A DNA stretch of 64,000 nucleotides from Isoetes taiwanensis (GCA_021234155.1 JAJEKV010000084.1:622001-686000), one strand, 5' to 3'; positions 11,650-24,440 are shown, numbered from the stretch's first letter. A program made the numbers and translations. Notes: generated by a model from the letters alone, not told the origin.

Positions 11650-12520
11650 ATTCATTCTTATTTTACTCGTGGTATATACCCGCAGGATGGCCACATCATT
11701 CTTGCTATGGACTCATTGGATGGCCATTTGTCCATTTCAATGTTTCTAACATAAAACATTGTCATATATCGAGATGAATAGTCACATTGCAACAAACTAT
11801 TTCACCTAAAAATGCATTGTATTAAATGAAAATGCAATGTCCTTGATGTTTTATACAATCTCTTGAATTAATAATTAATATTCACGCCCTTAAAGTTTCT
11901 CTATTCTTTCTTTTGTTAGGGCCCGAAGGGCCCAAAAATTTTTTTTATATAACAATCAATACATAATTACCATTAACATTATTAACACAAACCATTGCAT
12001 TCAATGCATTTAAATTAAAATCCCCCTTAAACCCCCTTTGGTTTGGGTGCATATTCACACGGGTGACGTAGGGCAGCGAGAGCCCTCATAATTGTATTTT
12101 GCACGTACGAAATCAACACCATATAGTATTCCGCTTGAAATCTTATAGTATTTTGCGAATCTTGTTATACAGTATAGCAAATTTTGTACTTGCATACCCC
12201 ATAAACGAGGAACTTTAATGCGTGACGTGTAGATTAAGGAATAAGGGGTGAATATGCCTATCCAACAAAGACTACTAGCACATCATCTTTGGTTTACAAT
12301 GTAACCTTTTTCTCGGCTTTACTTTTCTCTATTAATACCGGCACCCCGCTTTGGATCGGCTTCATGACCGCACGTAATCGCGTCGTTATCAATCGACTTT
12401 GAGTCGAAGCGCTTTTCAGGCGGTTATGTTATGCCTCTCGGCGGTTCATAACGTAAGCCCTTTTCTTTATGTACTTCTTCGATTGCTTTGTCATTTTTCG
12501 TATTAAGGCCCTCGCGGATC
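11650..12520. other. No supported feature
   Basis: AT-rich sequence without recognised coding. A short T-run at 11936-11946 follows the palindromic word gggcccgaagggccc (about 11920), which can form a small hairpin. Nothing else supported. Confidence 0.45.
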
Positions 12521-12522
12521 CC

Positions 12523-13819
12523 TCATTGTTTCGGCCTTGTCATCATGGTGTGTACCTGGTGACCCACCTTTATATCTCTGTACTTGTTCCTGATGCTTTC
12601 ATATACCGGGCATTCATTTAGCATATGATTTTCATCTTCCACTTCCCCTCTGTCACAAATTCTGCATAACCGATCCTCTCTCTCTATTCCCCGCCACCTG
12701 TTTTCAATTCTTAGGTCGTGGCTTCCCATTCTGAATTTTGCTAGGATATCCTTCCTGGCTTTTCCTAGTAGATTATCCTGATACATCTGCTGCCCTATCT
12801 GCTGTCCCGGGTTGAATATTGTCATAAGCCATGTTGTCTTCGGCCCTGTGTGATTTTGCAACCAAGCTTGCGTGGCTTTGTTTGTCCATTCATCATTCCA
12901 TTCTCCTTCACTAATGAGGTCACTCAGACTCATCCCCATTTTCCTTGTCCACATTGCTACATCCCTAAACCATCCGTTGCTCTCGATTATGTGGGTTTTC
13001 GCTGATTCACTGATCGCGATGCTTGCTGGCTTATTCGGTTTTCCACCTGCATTGTTCCTTATGAGATATCTGATGGCCCTTTCCCATGCCCTTACTTCCA
13101 TCGGTTTCTGCCCTGTCTCATATATTATAGTTGTTTGTGGTGTATTCGTTCTCAGCTTAAATTCCTGTTTATGCCATTGCCTGTAAATTCCTTCTTGCTT
13201 TTCCCATTTCTTCTCACGTCTCCCGGCCCCCCGGACCTCGCCCCATATATAGTCAGTAGTTGCAACTATTAAGCAATGAATGATAGCATTTGATTTCCCA
13301 AATATTATCATCCCGCATTGCGGTGAAATTTTTCATATTGTAATAGCTTCCGATGGCTGTTTGGAATCTTGTATATGCCCCTTTAGCCCATTTCCCTGCG
13401 GCAGCGCGATCGTATCCCGAATACATGTATTCGGTTGATTCTTCTAGTTCTCGTTCCCAAGTATCTAAATGGTTTATGTCTACTTTTGTGGCGAAAAAAG
13501 ACTATTTTGGTTTTTAAGAGATTAACTCGTCGCCTTTTTTTCGCGAAGTTTTCCAACAGTTTAGTTCAGTAACACCGTGCATCCCCTTGTTCTTTGTGGC
13601 CATCATGCTCGGTCATCTCGCATATAGCATGATGGGTACTTTGGTGTCTCCTAGAATAGGAGCGCCTCGTGTCCCCTTGCCGCTACGCTATAAAATCACA
13701 TGAATGCATCTATGTATATTCCAAACAATGTGGGGGATAGTGGGCACCCCTGTTTGACCCGTGTCACAATCTATCGCTTTCCCTTCTTCTTCCATTTTCG
13801 CATATACACTGGGCTTCTT
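12523..13819 (-). pseudogene. LINE ORF2 remnant, 3' half (RT blocks B-C to C-terminal zinc motif)
   Basis: Minus-strand translation starts with SVYAKMEEEGKAID, then RVKQGCPLSPTLFG (RT block B, about 13719-13760). The catalytic YADD region follows at about 13611-13630, where one extra base turns it into a frameshift and stop. A 262-codon open frame (12523-13311) then gives the thumb/C-terminal region ending in a cysteine-histidine motif (CRIC, then HMLNEC, spacing CX2CX9HX4C, about 12607-12667). This order is standard for non-LTR retrotransposon ORF2. It is the direct continuation of the RT interrupted at 17362. The split and the frameshift make it inactive. Confidence 0.85.
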
Positions 13820-15979
13820 CTAGTGGATTTAAATTGAGAACATCTAAAGGAAAACAATGCTTCTGATGTGTAATTTTGGGTTTGTGTTTAATTGAGGACC
13901 TTGAATGTGGGGATGTTAATAATGATATTGGCCTTTATTTGACCATATAGATTATGTCCAAACATTTTATTAGAGAAAATTCTCTTCGAGTACGATGGTA
14001 GATCTTCCATGTAAGTTTATGACCTACATTTGAGGTTGAATATGGTTTAGCATATCAACATGCAACTTGATGAGAAGTAATTTGACTTTGAAACAATAAA
14101 CTTGTTTAAAGCAGATGGCCATAAGTGGAGGCTTGATATATCGCCTTACACTTGTTAATGTAGTTAAATCTAAAACATTTTTAAATGTAGCTATTTAGTA
14201 TGTAAATATATTGGACATATTGTCTCATCTCAATCATAATAGAGAATTAGAAGCCTCTTTGTATACTATTTTATTGAACGCATGAATATGGAAAATAGAA
14301 ATTTCTATTTGCATAGATCAACAACATACTATCAACAACGGACTCTGCAATAGAACAATGCTTTGTACTAAATATCACATCTGCAACTAAACACCATTTT
14401 GCTGAGGCAACATACAGGTCGCAGAGGTGGTAATAAAGATGTTCGTTTGAGAAAAAAAAAAAAAAATACCTTCACAAGCAAGTTTCTCATGTAAATCTTG
14501 GCCTCAAGTTTTGTCAAAAAATCCCGACCCATTTTGAAGTAAAAGTTGTGACAGATCAAAAATACAATGAAAATGACTTCCTTACAGTAGCTAGCAGAGG
14601 ATTTAACAGCTTCCAAAATTAATGTGGAGGGGGAATACCCTATGGTAGCCAACAACCATTGATGCACGTAAGATCTATAGATACTCTCGAGGGTTATTCT
14701 TCCCTATCACATTGTGTAACTGTATAGGCCACACTATATAGACCTATCCCTTGACTTCATCACATGTGCTTCATACTCTACTCCGCCCTAACATGGCAGT
14801 ACTTATCTAGATTCACATTTTAGTGCTTTGCTTCAAGGTCTTTCAAAGTCATGTATCAGATACATTGACCGACGTGATTCCAAAAGATGTATGTCTTAGA
14901 ACCATATGGTTTTTGTGATTCCATTCACCTGCGAAAAGCTAGAAATATGAATATCAAATGGCTAGGTTAGCTTGCATCATAAGTATCCTGAAAGTAAAAA
15001 AAACTTGATAAACAAAAAAATCTGGAGATGCTGCATCAATTTGTATTAATTTCTAGTTGCTAGCTTGGTCCTGTTCTATTTGAAGGATGGTTTAAAAATA
15101 GCACAAGCTTGGGTATAATTTAAAGAAAAGGCAAGGATAATGTATGACCTGCCTTATATAAATAGTCTGCATCAAAGACAAGCTATGATTTTGCGAATTT
15201 TGCATACCTGCTGCACAAAGATTTAGAAATGCATAAAAAGGATCCATAAGAAGTTGTATAAGGCGAACCACCTAGAAGAACTTCAAAATAAATGCTCCAT
15301 TAATCCAGGAAAATAAATAGTAGACGATGAGAATTGTGCAACCAAATATACAGCCTGCAAAAAAGAGAGTGAGAGAAAGTAGGATAAGTATCCGAGGGAC
15401 TGACTGCATGTCAGTTTCGATGGAACCTCCAAAACAGAAGAAAAACCAAGACGAAAAAATTACCTCTCTTTTGCAGATAATCAACTTTCCCTGTGCAATT
15501 TTCCCTGTGCAGAATGTTAAGATAACCGCATCAAAAATGCCCTTTGTATGCTTTCAAAGTCAAAAGAAAAGAACCAAAAGCTAAGCATCTGCCATACTAC
15601 ATATTATCTTTCAAGCTCCATTCTGGCTATGTGAACCAGGTATACAAATTTGCTGAAGACTGCAAAGACAAGCAAATTACTATCATATGTTTAAAAAGTA
15701 GGGGCATATGGGTTATCTGTTTCATTGCTTTTAATCTCCTTATCTGCTTCCAGCCATGCGATGTTGAAGAGTAAATGCTGGATGTTTTTCCACTTTGTAG
15801 ATTTTAGGGATAACTAAAGAAGAATCGAATGAGTTATAAATTTGAGTCAAATATGACATGGAAAGATCCTTAAGAACCTCAAAAAACAAGTAATGTTCGT
15901 TGCTACAACAATCATATCAGCACAGAGAAATCGCAATCTTGAATTATTGGAGGAGTCTTACCTTGTAGAAAACTGTGTT

Positions 15980-16800
15980 TATGCCACTTCTGGTGGAGGC
16001 AAAATAGCCGAAGATGTGCTGCAAGTAGTAATGCAATTGGATAATGTAATAATCATGCAAAACAGAGTTCCAATTGGGAGCGATGAGACAATTGATTGGA
16101 TAAAAAAAAGATCATGCCATGAATCTACATTGGGACACCATTTGTTCACTCCAATAGACAGTCTCAAAGAACCATGCAAAACATGCAAAATAAAGCAAAC
16201 TTTTAAACACAGAAGAACAGGCATATGAGGCAAGAGGTGCTGGCATTTTGCATCTGAGATTCTTACCTCAATTTGATATGTGCTGCATTTAAATACTGCA
16301 CGTTGAATGGGCAGATGATCCGTGGCTAACCAGATTGCATGATGTAAAGCAAGGTACATAACTAATATGCATCATTCAGTTCATCTTGAAAGGTCCTGGT
16401 CCTGTGCTTGCCTGCCGAACATAGCCAGATGATCAGCCAAGGCATAATTGTGGCAAAACCAGTCCCGTTGCTCGCCCTGTGGCAAAGTTGAATTCGGCAT
16501 CCCAAATCATAGCTAAGGATACAAAAACTCAAGAAAGCATAGAGGAAATCCATACCTCAAATAAAGAACAAACAGGTAGGCAGTCGACAACCTGAAAGTC
16601 CAAAACCAGTTATCCTTGAGAGGAAGAAGCCAATAGCCTTATGACTTGACACGCCCACCGATCTGCTAAGAATAAACCTGAGGCAAATCAAATAGAAGTT
16701 GTGATGGATGAACCCTTCAACAGTCTCAAGATCATCCAAATCCTCAGTGGCAAGCTCTTCATCAACGCACTTAAAAGCTTTCACGAATCTAGTAGTCACG
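15980..16800 (-). other. Possible captured gene fragment (unrecognised)
   Basis: Minus-strand reading gives a soluble-protein-like stretch (FVKAFKCVDEELATEDLDDL, about 16735-16795) followed by several short stretches separated by splice-like AG/GT signals. It does not match a family I can name. It lies inside the insertion that splits the LINE, where captured host exons would be expected if the insertion is Helitron-like. It could equally be chance. Confidence 0.2.
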
Positions 16801-17115
16801 AAATATAGGGCTTATCTGTATTAAATTCCATGAATCTAGTAATTACGAAATACAGGGCTTATCTGAATTATCAGTGGCCATATGCATTTTGGGCACAAAG
16901 AGGGGTGCATTTGGGTTCACAGACGAAGTAATAGGTGTCTTTACAACCACTTTTCAAGAACCCTAACCTTTCTCAAGAACTGCTCCCATGAAATAGGCAA
17001 ACTTTTGGCTGGCATGGAGATGTTGCTCAGATGTTCCTCGGCAACGGAAGCATCTCCGGTATCGTTCTCAAATCGATTAGCAGGCATAAGCGCAAAAATG
17101 TGCCCTTTCAAAGAC

Positions 17116-17320
17116 ATAATTGGGCGGAAACAATAATCAACGTGGCAATACCTAACTTTAAAAACTAATCTAGACCATTAGTTCACATCAAACAAAATCA
17201 ACCGTCCAAAATAAACATAATTGGGTGGAAACAATAATCAACGTGGCAATACCTAACTTTAAAAACTAATCTAGACCATTAATTCACATCAAACAAAATC
17301 AACCGTCCAAAATGAAAGTT
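17116..17320 (-). repeat. 100-bp tandem repeat, two copies
   Basis: A unit from ataattgggtggaaacaata to caaccgtccaaaat is present twice (about 17116-17215 and 17217-17320). Phrases of the same unit open the window at 1-128. Confidence 0.85.
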
Positions 17321-17361
17321 GATGACAAACACTCAAAATCCCTTTAGTATAAAGAAAGATA

Positions 17362-19100
17362 GTACAATCTTGCAATTGCCCCTACAATATCCTTTGGTGC
17401 CTTTGTATTAGTTTTTCCCTCGGAACTGTGTCAAAAGCTTTCCTAAAGTCCACAAAGCAGCATATTATTTTCTTCCCCTGGTTTTTATTCTGTTCTACCA
17501 GTATCCTGAGTGTCACTAGGTGGTCTGTTGTTGAGTGTTCCGGCCTGAACCCTGCCTGTCCCTGTGCTCTCCGGTTCCCATCCTCTGCCCAATGCTTCAG
17601 CTTATTGTCTAAAACTTTTCCAAACCATTTTGCGAAAATGGAACTCACCATTATAGTTCTGTAATTTCCAGGTTCCTGTCTGCTCCCTCCCTTGTGTAGG
17701 GGTATCACCCTGTTATATGCCCATCTAGCTGGTAGCCCTGTGTGTATGATACCGTTGGAAAAAATCTGTCACCTGTTTCACGATTATTGAATCTACACAT
17801 TTTAATAGTTCCACTGTTAACCCGTATAGGTTATATGTTTTCCACGTGGACCAGTTTTTCCATTGTTTCCTACATGCTCCATTTGCTGTAGCTATTTGGT
17901 TACGTCCCATTTGCTCTGTTGACAGTTTTATTATGCCTTGTGCACGTTGTTTCATCAGTCTCCCTTTGTTGCCCCATTGGCTTTGTCGATTTTTGGTGTT
18001 GCAGACACCTTAGACCATATTATCCCATTTGTTGCTTGTTCCTTTTTCCCAATTTGCTCTACTTCGCCATGTTGCGCCATAGGTCTTTGTTCTCCGTGAC
18101 TTATTTATTCCATGGATCCCATTCCACATGCATACCTCTTATCCTATTAGTTTGGTGTTAATGGTCTCGCATTCAATTATTCCAATTTTAGTTCACGTTC
18201 TCGCGTTGGTTCAATTTTATTCCACTGGGCCCTTTCTTGACTCATTTTCTCCTTCAGTTTCCAGTCACATTTGTTATTTCTTTCTCTTGCTCTTTTTCTC
18301 TGAAGTATTTGAGTCTATGTATTTCCTTCATATTTTCTCTCGTCTACTGCCCGTAGTTATATTTGTTCTTCAGCTCGCCTTGTTCTATTTGGACTCCATT
18401 AATCATAGTTTACTCACTCCGCTTTGCGTCTTTGGACCATTTACCTTTGCCTCATTTCATGTCCTCTCATTATTTCTCTTGTTTTGCCTTTAGCATCGTT
18501 TTTATGATGTCATTGCTTTCTGTCTTGGAATTTCTCGTCGCACGTCTCCTTCTTGTTCTTTCTCAGTTGTCCATTTTCTCCCCGCCAGTCCTGGCTTTGA
18601 CTGTAGATGTCATTGTTCGATCTCTTCCCTTGTCCGATATCCTCTTTGACCCCGTTATCTCCTTTGTTTAGTGCCTTTTTTGCCGTTACTTTAATTGGCC
18701 TCTTTTTTCCACTTGTTTAACTTACTTCATTCATTCCATCGACTCCTTTTGTTCCCAGTCCATTATGTTTGTGCATATTTACCCCCTTTGCTTCGTTTAT
18801 CTTTGGGCTTACTTGCACCATTGTATTACGCTAGTCCTCTGGACTACATATTTCTACCTTTACTATGTCTCCTCTTGGTTCGTCTTACTTCTCTTTCTCT
18901 GTTGGCATCCATATATCGTGCTTTGTGCCTCCTGCATTGAGTATCCTCACACTCTATCAGCCCTTGCTTCAGCTTTGTTTGCCTCCTTTGCCCGATTTTT
19001 CCAATCGCCTCTTCGCCAATTTCTTCATGCGTTTAAGCTTTTGAATACCATCCCTTGTCGCCTTGGTTTGATCTATTCTTTTGAGGTTGATTCCTCTTCT
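17362..19100 (-). pseudogene. LINE ORF2 remnant, 5' half (linker to RT block A), copy B
   Basis: Minus-strand translation gives the fingers and palm start of a non-LTR reverse transcriptase. IPLHKGGSRQEPGNYR is followed by QAGFRPEHSTTDHL and then block A with CCFVDFRKAFDTVP (about 17428-17475), carrying the first catalytic Asp. It continues as APKDIVGAIARLY up to the insertion junction at 17361. Upstream, 17725-18690 encodes charged linker sequence with stops. No clear endonuclease was found directly upstream. Block A to C spacing is only recovered by adding 12523-13819. A duplicate of this part is at 175-1505. Confidence 0.85.
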
Positions 19101-19103
19101 ATC

Positions 19104-19220
19104 AGCCAACTAGTTGTTTCATAGGACCCATCCTAGGAATGCCACGATTCTATTGCAATAGCAATAGAATCGACATTCCTTGGATGGTGCAATAGAATCG
19201 TGGCATTCCTTGGATGGGGG
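19104..19220. repeat. Foldback with near-perfect 30-bp arms
   Basis: Left arm cccatcctaggaatgccacg + attctattgca (19128-19158) pairs with the right arm tgcaatagaatcgtggcatt + ccttggatggg (about 19187-19217) with one or two mismatches. The 28-base loop contains a third, partial copy of the right arm. The 36 bases before and into the left arm (cagccaactagttgtttcat onward) recur at 20356-20393. It could be a MITE end or a precursor-like hairpin. Confidence 0.7.
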
Positions 19221-19299
19221 CGCCCTACCTTCCTCTCCTATTTATACCGTCTCCTTCCTCATTTCCTGCCATCGGCGTTCTCTTGAGCTTCCTTCTATT

Positions 19300-20280
19300 C
19301 TGCTTTTTTGGCTCCACAAGTTCCCCCCCCCCTCTCGACATTTTTGAGCCTGTTTTTCATTTCTTCATCCGACTTCTCGTTTTCGTATTTCGTTCCTTTG
19401 TTAAAGTTGCTCCTTTTTCTTTTAGTCTATGTCTGTTTGATCTTCTTTACTTCTCGAGACACCTTGTAGCCCCTGGTATCCTCCATGCCTCCTTTCTATC
19501 TTTTTTGGAAGTGCAGAGATAAATACTTGATGTTTTAGGACTCAGTGCCATCATGGATGTATGTCCTAGTGTGGTCTGATAATACTACTGCAGGGATTGA
19601 CCTGAGTAGATGTCATGGCTAGTAGGCTTATGCTGATGCTAGCATGGACTGGGGTTTTTTTTTTTTCATGTTTCTCGGTGTGGCACTGTAGCCTCCGAGA
19701 CTTTCTTATCATTTGTTCTTTCTCGACGTGGTTATGGCCTTCGAGATATATATCTCATTCATTTTCTCTTGGCGTGGCAATATAGCCTCCAAGGCAGCAC
19801 TAATCGGATGGTTTTCCTGCGATGGTCATTCCGCAGACGGTTCCTGATTGGTCGGCTGTTGTTTCTTCCTCGGCGTAGCCCCGAGCCTCCGAGTGCTATT
19901 ATATTCTTTTCTATGATTATAGTTTGGCATATGCCCTGGCTTAAAGCTCCTAACTTCTAATGGGTCTTTCTCATTTTTAGCCTTGTCTTTGCAGGTCCTT
20001 TTTTCGTTTTGCAATTCTCTCCATATTTGCATCGGCTCGCTTCTCGACTAACGTATGTTAGCGGCATTCAACATGAGTGTTGGCGATCACTACTCATTAG
20101 GGTTTTCCTCGAAAACCCGAAAGGGCGGGGTTTTTTATCCCGATGAGGAGTGATCGTCAGTCTTCTCACCTTGGCACATGCCCATTGGCAAGACCAATCA
20201 TCCTTTAGCTGGTGCTCTTCAAATTCATCATGCTCTCGATAATTGTCTAGTTTCGGAGCATGTTCAATTTTCAAGGTTTC
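19300..20280 (-). pseudogene. Possible LINE ORF1 remnant
   Basis: Minus-strand reading upstream of the split LINE ORF2 contains charged, basic stretches (for example EHDEFEEHQLKDDW and RCKYGENCKTKK, the latter a CX5C like part of a CCCH finger) with frameshifts. Position (5' of ORF2 on the same strand) and basic composition fit a LINE ORF1 RNA-binding protein, but no domain could be assigned with certainty. Confidence 0.3.
20082..20160. other. Structured three-way-junction sequence
   Basis: An outer 16-bp stem (ggcgatcactactcat with atgaggagtgatcgtc, one mismatch and one G-U) encloses two hairpins. These are gggttttcctcgaaaaccc (7-bp stem) and cggggttttttatcccg (4-5 bp), with GAAA between them. 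No known RNA family was identified. Confidence 0.55.
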
Positions 20281-20355
20281 AAATTTCTATCCCCTAGTAG
20301 GGGGACCAGTATGTATACAAAGATTTTACAAAAGCTCAATGAGAACACCACTTCA

Positions 20356-21236
20356 GCCAACTAGTTGTTTCATAGGACCCATCCTAGGAATACAATAAAG
20401 AATAAACAAAAAATCAAATACCTGGGTTTTGTGAATGGAAGACTTTTGAGCTCTCTATGTGGCAATCTACTGATATGGAGCAAACACGGGGGAGTGGTCC
20501 ATGACAAATGGGTTATTTGAATTATGGCAACTACTATGTAAATGTTACTTCTAAGGTCACCTAATAATAGAAAGGGGCATAGGATAACATAGCATGTGGG
20601 TGTGAAGAACCATTGATATTTATGGAAGGGGTCGAGGCACTATCATTGGGATGGTTATTGATTGAGAAAAAGATCATAGATAATGTCCCATATGATAAAT
20701 CATATAATCTAATTAAAGGCAAAGAGATATTTTGAGAAAAAGACAACTGCCTGCTAAAAAAGGCTAAAGTCACTGAGAGATCTATAAATAGAACCGAAAC
20801 TTCAGTTGGACATATCTCCGCATCCAGAGATCCGATTGAAGCGATCTTTACCTCATTGGAACCATCTCGGAGTCTAGTTTCCGAATTGGGGCAGCACATT
20901 TCGTAGTTCATCCGGAGGTGAGAGTAATATCCGAAAATGTGACAAGGGGTCACAGATCACTGCCGTAGCGACTTCACATATCTGCAATTGTTTTTATGAT
21001 GTGTGGCTACTTGGAGTAGCTAGATTAGTCTGGAAGGCCAATAAGCCAGATGCCAGAGCTTTGTATTTGCCAGAGCACTTGTGTTTTGCCATAACCCAGT
21101 GGATCCGGTTGGGTGGTTAATGGTGCTGCCATATCAATTGTGCATGAAAGTTTCTTTAGTCCAGTGTTCTATTATTTCATTACGGTTCTATGATTCTGTG
21201 TTGCTACAACTTCCCAAATATACATGAATCGTATCA
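20356..21236 (+). mobile_element. Putative LTR preceding a Met-tRNA primer site
   Basis: The stretch before 21239 is non-coding, contains promoter-like AT-rich pieces and ends in gtatca two bases before a primer-binding site. This is how an LTR 3' boundary looks. The 5' boundary is not established, and no second LTR copy was seen in the window. Confidence 0.35.
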
Positions 21237-21238
21237 AG

Positions 21239-21250
21239 TGGTATCAGAGC
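21239..21250 (+). other. Primer-binding site (initiator Met tRNA)
   Basis: TGGTATCAGAGC is the complement of the 3' end of plant initiator methionine tRNA and the common minus-strand primer site of plant LTR retrotransposons. Internal sequence downstream (21251-22000) contains no recognisable gag. Confidence 0.7.
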
Positions 21251-24200
21251 GGAGGTTTGCGATTCTTTTGGAAACCATGGGCAATGGGATCACCAGTGGA
21301 AATTGGACTCACTAATATGTGAGAGGAATTAAAGAGATCAGAAACGATGGAGCTAGGAGCTAGGAATTTTCCAGAGGGCCGTAAAGATCATTGTTCTTGT
21401 ATGTGCTGCAAGAACTATTATTAGTTCTTATTTTGCTAGAGCTGGCAGCGGAATGAAGAGGAGATTATCATTTTGGGGTTCACAAGAACAGATTTGGATT
21501 ATTTTAATGGAGTAAAAGCTTTTATGCATGAAGGGAAATCATATGATTTCAATATTAAAGCAATTGATGGAACTGAGTGGATTTGGTGACTATTGCTCCA
21601 AGCAAACCTGGAGCATCAATAGCAAAGAAAACTCGGTGATTTAGTGGAGAATGCTCGAAGTATATGGACCAACTTGTTGCGAACGAGTTCGGATTATTGG
21701 AGAAACTTCTATGATCCTTTGGGGATTATGGAATAATAAGGGTGACTGCTGGGCTGTCATGGAAAAGCTTGTCATGGAGACAAGTAGTTTATCGTGGAGA
21801 CGAGTTGTCATGGAGACAAATAGCTTGTTATGGAGACAAGTAAATCGCTGCTGCAAAACATTGAGCTCTGCTTTGTCATTATAGCCAAACTACCCGCCAT
21901 AACCTCTTGCCATCTCTAGAAGTTCACCTTGGTCATTTGAACCTGTGTAAATTCCAACCTTTAAGCCTGAGTATGGAAAACCGTAAAAATATCCTGCTTG
22001 GGATTGCGGAGTCAGATCGTGGTGATCTGAGAGACTAATTGGCCGTGGGGGTCATTTATATAAATATTTGACTTGGGAAGTCATCTATATTAACACTTGA
22101 CCTTATTTGCAGGTTTGCTTAGTGTTTAGCATTGGGGAGGACACTTTACGGACAAGCTGTCAAGGATATGGACGCAAAATTTGGATGCAGAATCTCAAAT
22201 TGTTTCCTATGGGACAGGCTTATGGGTAAAGTTCCTAAGTTGAATTTCTTTATTTGGAATAAAGGATAGATACTTTTGTTGTGTATACCCATGGTATCAG
22301 ATGGGTATTTTTTAATATGGAGATTTTGAGAAGAACGATCTACATGGTGTAAGATATATTCATTCCATTATCTCAAAACACAAAGAGGAAGGCATTAGGA
22401 ATCTGCACTGTGCATGCGCATCTTTTCTCGAGATGGTTGGTATCTAATCCCACTGCAAGATTCAGGCATAACTCTGTTAAAACACCTTAAGAATAAATTA
22501 AATGTCATCCTATCATCTACACAAAGGAAATAAGAGTAGATCTATACCTGTGATGAGGTCTGACGTGTAGTATGCGCGTCAAGATGACCTAACAATACAA
22601 ATGCTAAGCGCGTAAGTATAATGACTTGGAAGTGTCATGGACAGTGGGCTACATTTTGTATTATCTAAAATGACTTCATTGCGCTCTTGTATAAACAGTA
22701 TAATTGCCCAAGGTATTACCATAGAGCACACAGCTGCAACAATACATAACTAAACCGTAAAAATCATTTGGAAAACCTAGTCAGATAAGATTTTCCATAT
22801 TCATAACTAACAATGAAGAAAGTGACCCAATTGATTTCAAATTCTAGAGTTAATAAACAATTGGTGACCGTCGAGATGTTGAGAGGCCATAAGGATGTGA
22901 TTATACTCAGCATATATAACACCAAATATGAGAATGAGAATGAATATGAGAGGCCATAAGGAAACAATCAACAAACACTCTTCTCCTTGGAAGAAAAGAC
23001 TTGTGTCCTTGCATATCCCAAGCACTTAGCGCTTTCTTGTCTTGATTAACTTACCTTATTGAGAAATGACTTTGTCTATATAGAAAATAGGAAATGCTCA
23101 AAGTAAACAAAAGATGCAGTACCATCCTAGATTCTTCAAGAGTACGGTGCGAGTCTAAACCATGCTTCATATTAGCATATCATGTCCACAAAGACAAATA
23201 TACCTTATATGCACAAAAGCAACTGATGGGAAAAGGCAAAGCAAGCTACCTTTAATCTTGGTTGGTATCTTCTTCAGTCCTCCATCATGGCCAGTTGCTT
23301 AAACACCATAAAAATTATGATGATCTCATGTACGTAAACTATAACTGCATCTTCACAAATCAAACGATGTGCAAGCAAAATGGATGATCCAATTGCTATA
23401 GAAAATTTCCAAATCCATCTTACTCTTAAAACACACATTTAATATTCCAGGCTTACAAAGGATAGAGATAACAGATCACCTCTAGAAACTTAAAATCTAT
23501 TATAGCATATGCATGAAGGGGTTCTATTCCTCTATCCCCAGTGCTTGTGATCCTGTATGCTACCTATGAACAAAAAAACTGAGAAAATAGTGCATGTCGT
23601 TCCAGCTCTCTGCTCTCCCTACAACATCCTAATCTAAATAAAACATAAATTCTTCTCTGCAAAAAATACTTGATGCAACGGACCTGGTTTAATTATGTGT
23701 AGTCTACTCCTGGGAAATTCTGTTGTTGGCAAATTTGGAAATGAAACTCGGATTCTGCCCACAACCGTAGCATATGCATGCCAAAATTTGAAAGAGGAAA
23801 ATTGAGATTGAATTGAAAATGGAAAAATTGAAATCGAAATCATAGCAAAAAAAAGGCCTCAAATTTTAGAACTTCTTTTTTTTCTGGGAGTCAAAAACTT
23901 GAAAACCTTAGGGAAATTGCATTCAAAAAAAAAAAAAGGGGAATCCAAAAACAGTTTCCTCATACCAAAAAATCCCAAATTAACAAGATAGATGTCAATT
24001 TATCATTGGATTTCATCCCCGAATAAATAAATAAATCTAACCTTCAAAAATGCAAGTCACCCTCAGATGATGGCATATTCTTACATTGTCAAGCTAATTT
24101 CTAACTTGTAGCAAATGCCTTTCTTAAGGGAAAAAATGAGGTCAAGGGCCATACAGTTTACTTCTGACAATGGAATGCAAGGTAAGCCCACATTCCCTTA

Positions 24201-24275
24201 TTGAACTCAATTCTAATGCAGAAAGGCATTTCTAATTAAAGGATTGAAGGGTGGCGTTACGCTAATATACAGTTG
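21251..24275. other. Non-coding internal/intergenic region
   Basis: No protein domain recognised on either strand. It includes a minisatellite (21755-21845) and AT-rich sequence with short homopolymers (poly-A near 23920-23937). Nothing else supported. Confidence 0.4.
21755..21845 (+). repeat. Minisatellite, gtcatggagacaagtag-type unit
   Basis: Four to five imperfect copies of a 20-25 bp unit around the phrase tcatggagacaa occur in tandem. Confidence 0.75.
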
Positions 24276-24440
24276 TCTCTATTCTTCACAAGAGCCATAG
24301 TTACAACTTAATTTTCTTCAGTAATGGGATTATGGAGGAAGACATCTTCATCTTATCATAGAAATTGTTGCGCCTGGCTACCATTCTTCACAAGAACCAT
24401 AGTTATAACATAATTTTCTTCAGTAATGGAATTACATTCT
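24275..24440 (+). repeat. Tandem duplication, about 106-bp spacing
   Basis: The phrase ttcttcacaagagccatagt to ttttcttcagtaatgg occurs at 24280-24330 and again at 24388-24434 with few differences. Confidence 0.7.

Larger units (their letters stand above)
13820..17361 (-). mobile_element. 3.5-kb insertion that splits the LINE; Helitron-like termini
   Basis: Rejoining 13819 to 17362 restores a continuous LINE reading (ARLY followed by KKPSVYAKM), which defines the insertion precisely. On the minus strand it begins TATCTTTCTTTATACTAAAG and ends AAATCCACTAG. A CTAG 3' terminus and the AT-rich 5' end resemble a Helitron, though no GC-rich hairpin precedes CTAG and the base after it is A, not T. 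No replicase or helicase is visible. Inside is AT-rich sequence with possible exon-like pieces (see 15980-16800) and a 100-bp tandem repeat at its right end. Confidence 0.5.

Noticed and set aside
15980-16800. Protein phosphatase 2C exons
   Set aside because: A short KAFK.VDEE-type match is too weak and the metal-binding motifs of PP2C were not found.
20082-20160. Functional hammerhead ribozyme
   Set aside because: The CUGAUGA box and the cleavage triplet are not present; only the GAAA and the three-stem layout match.
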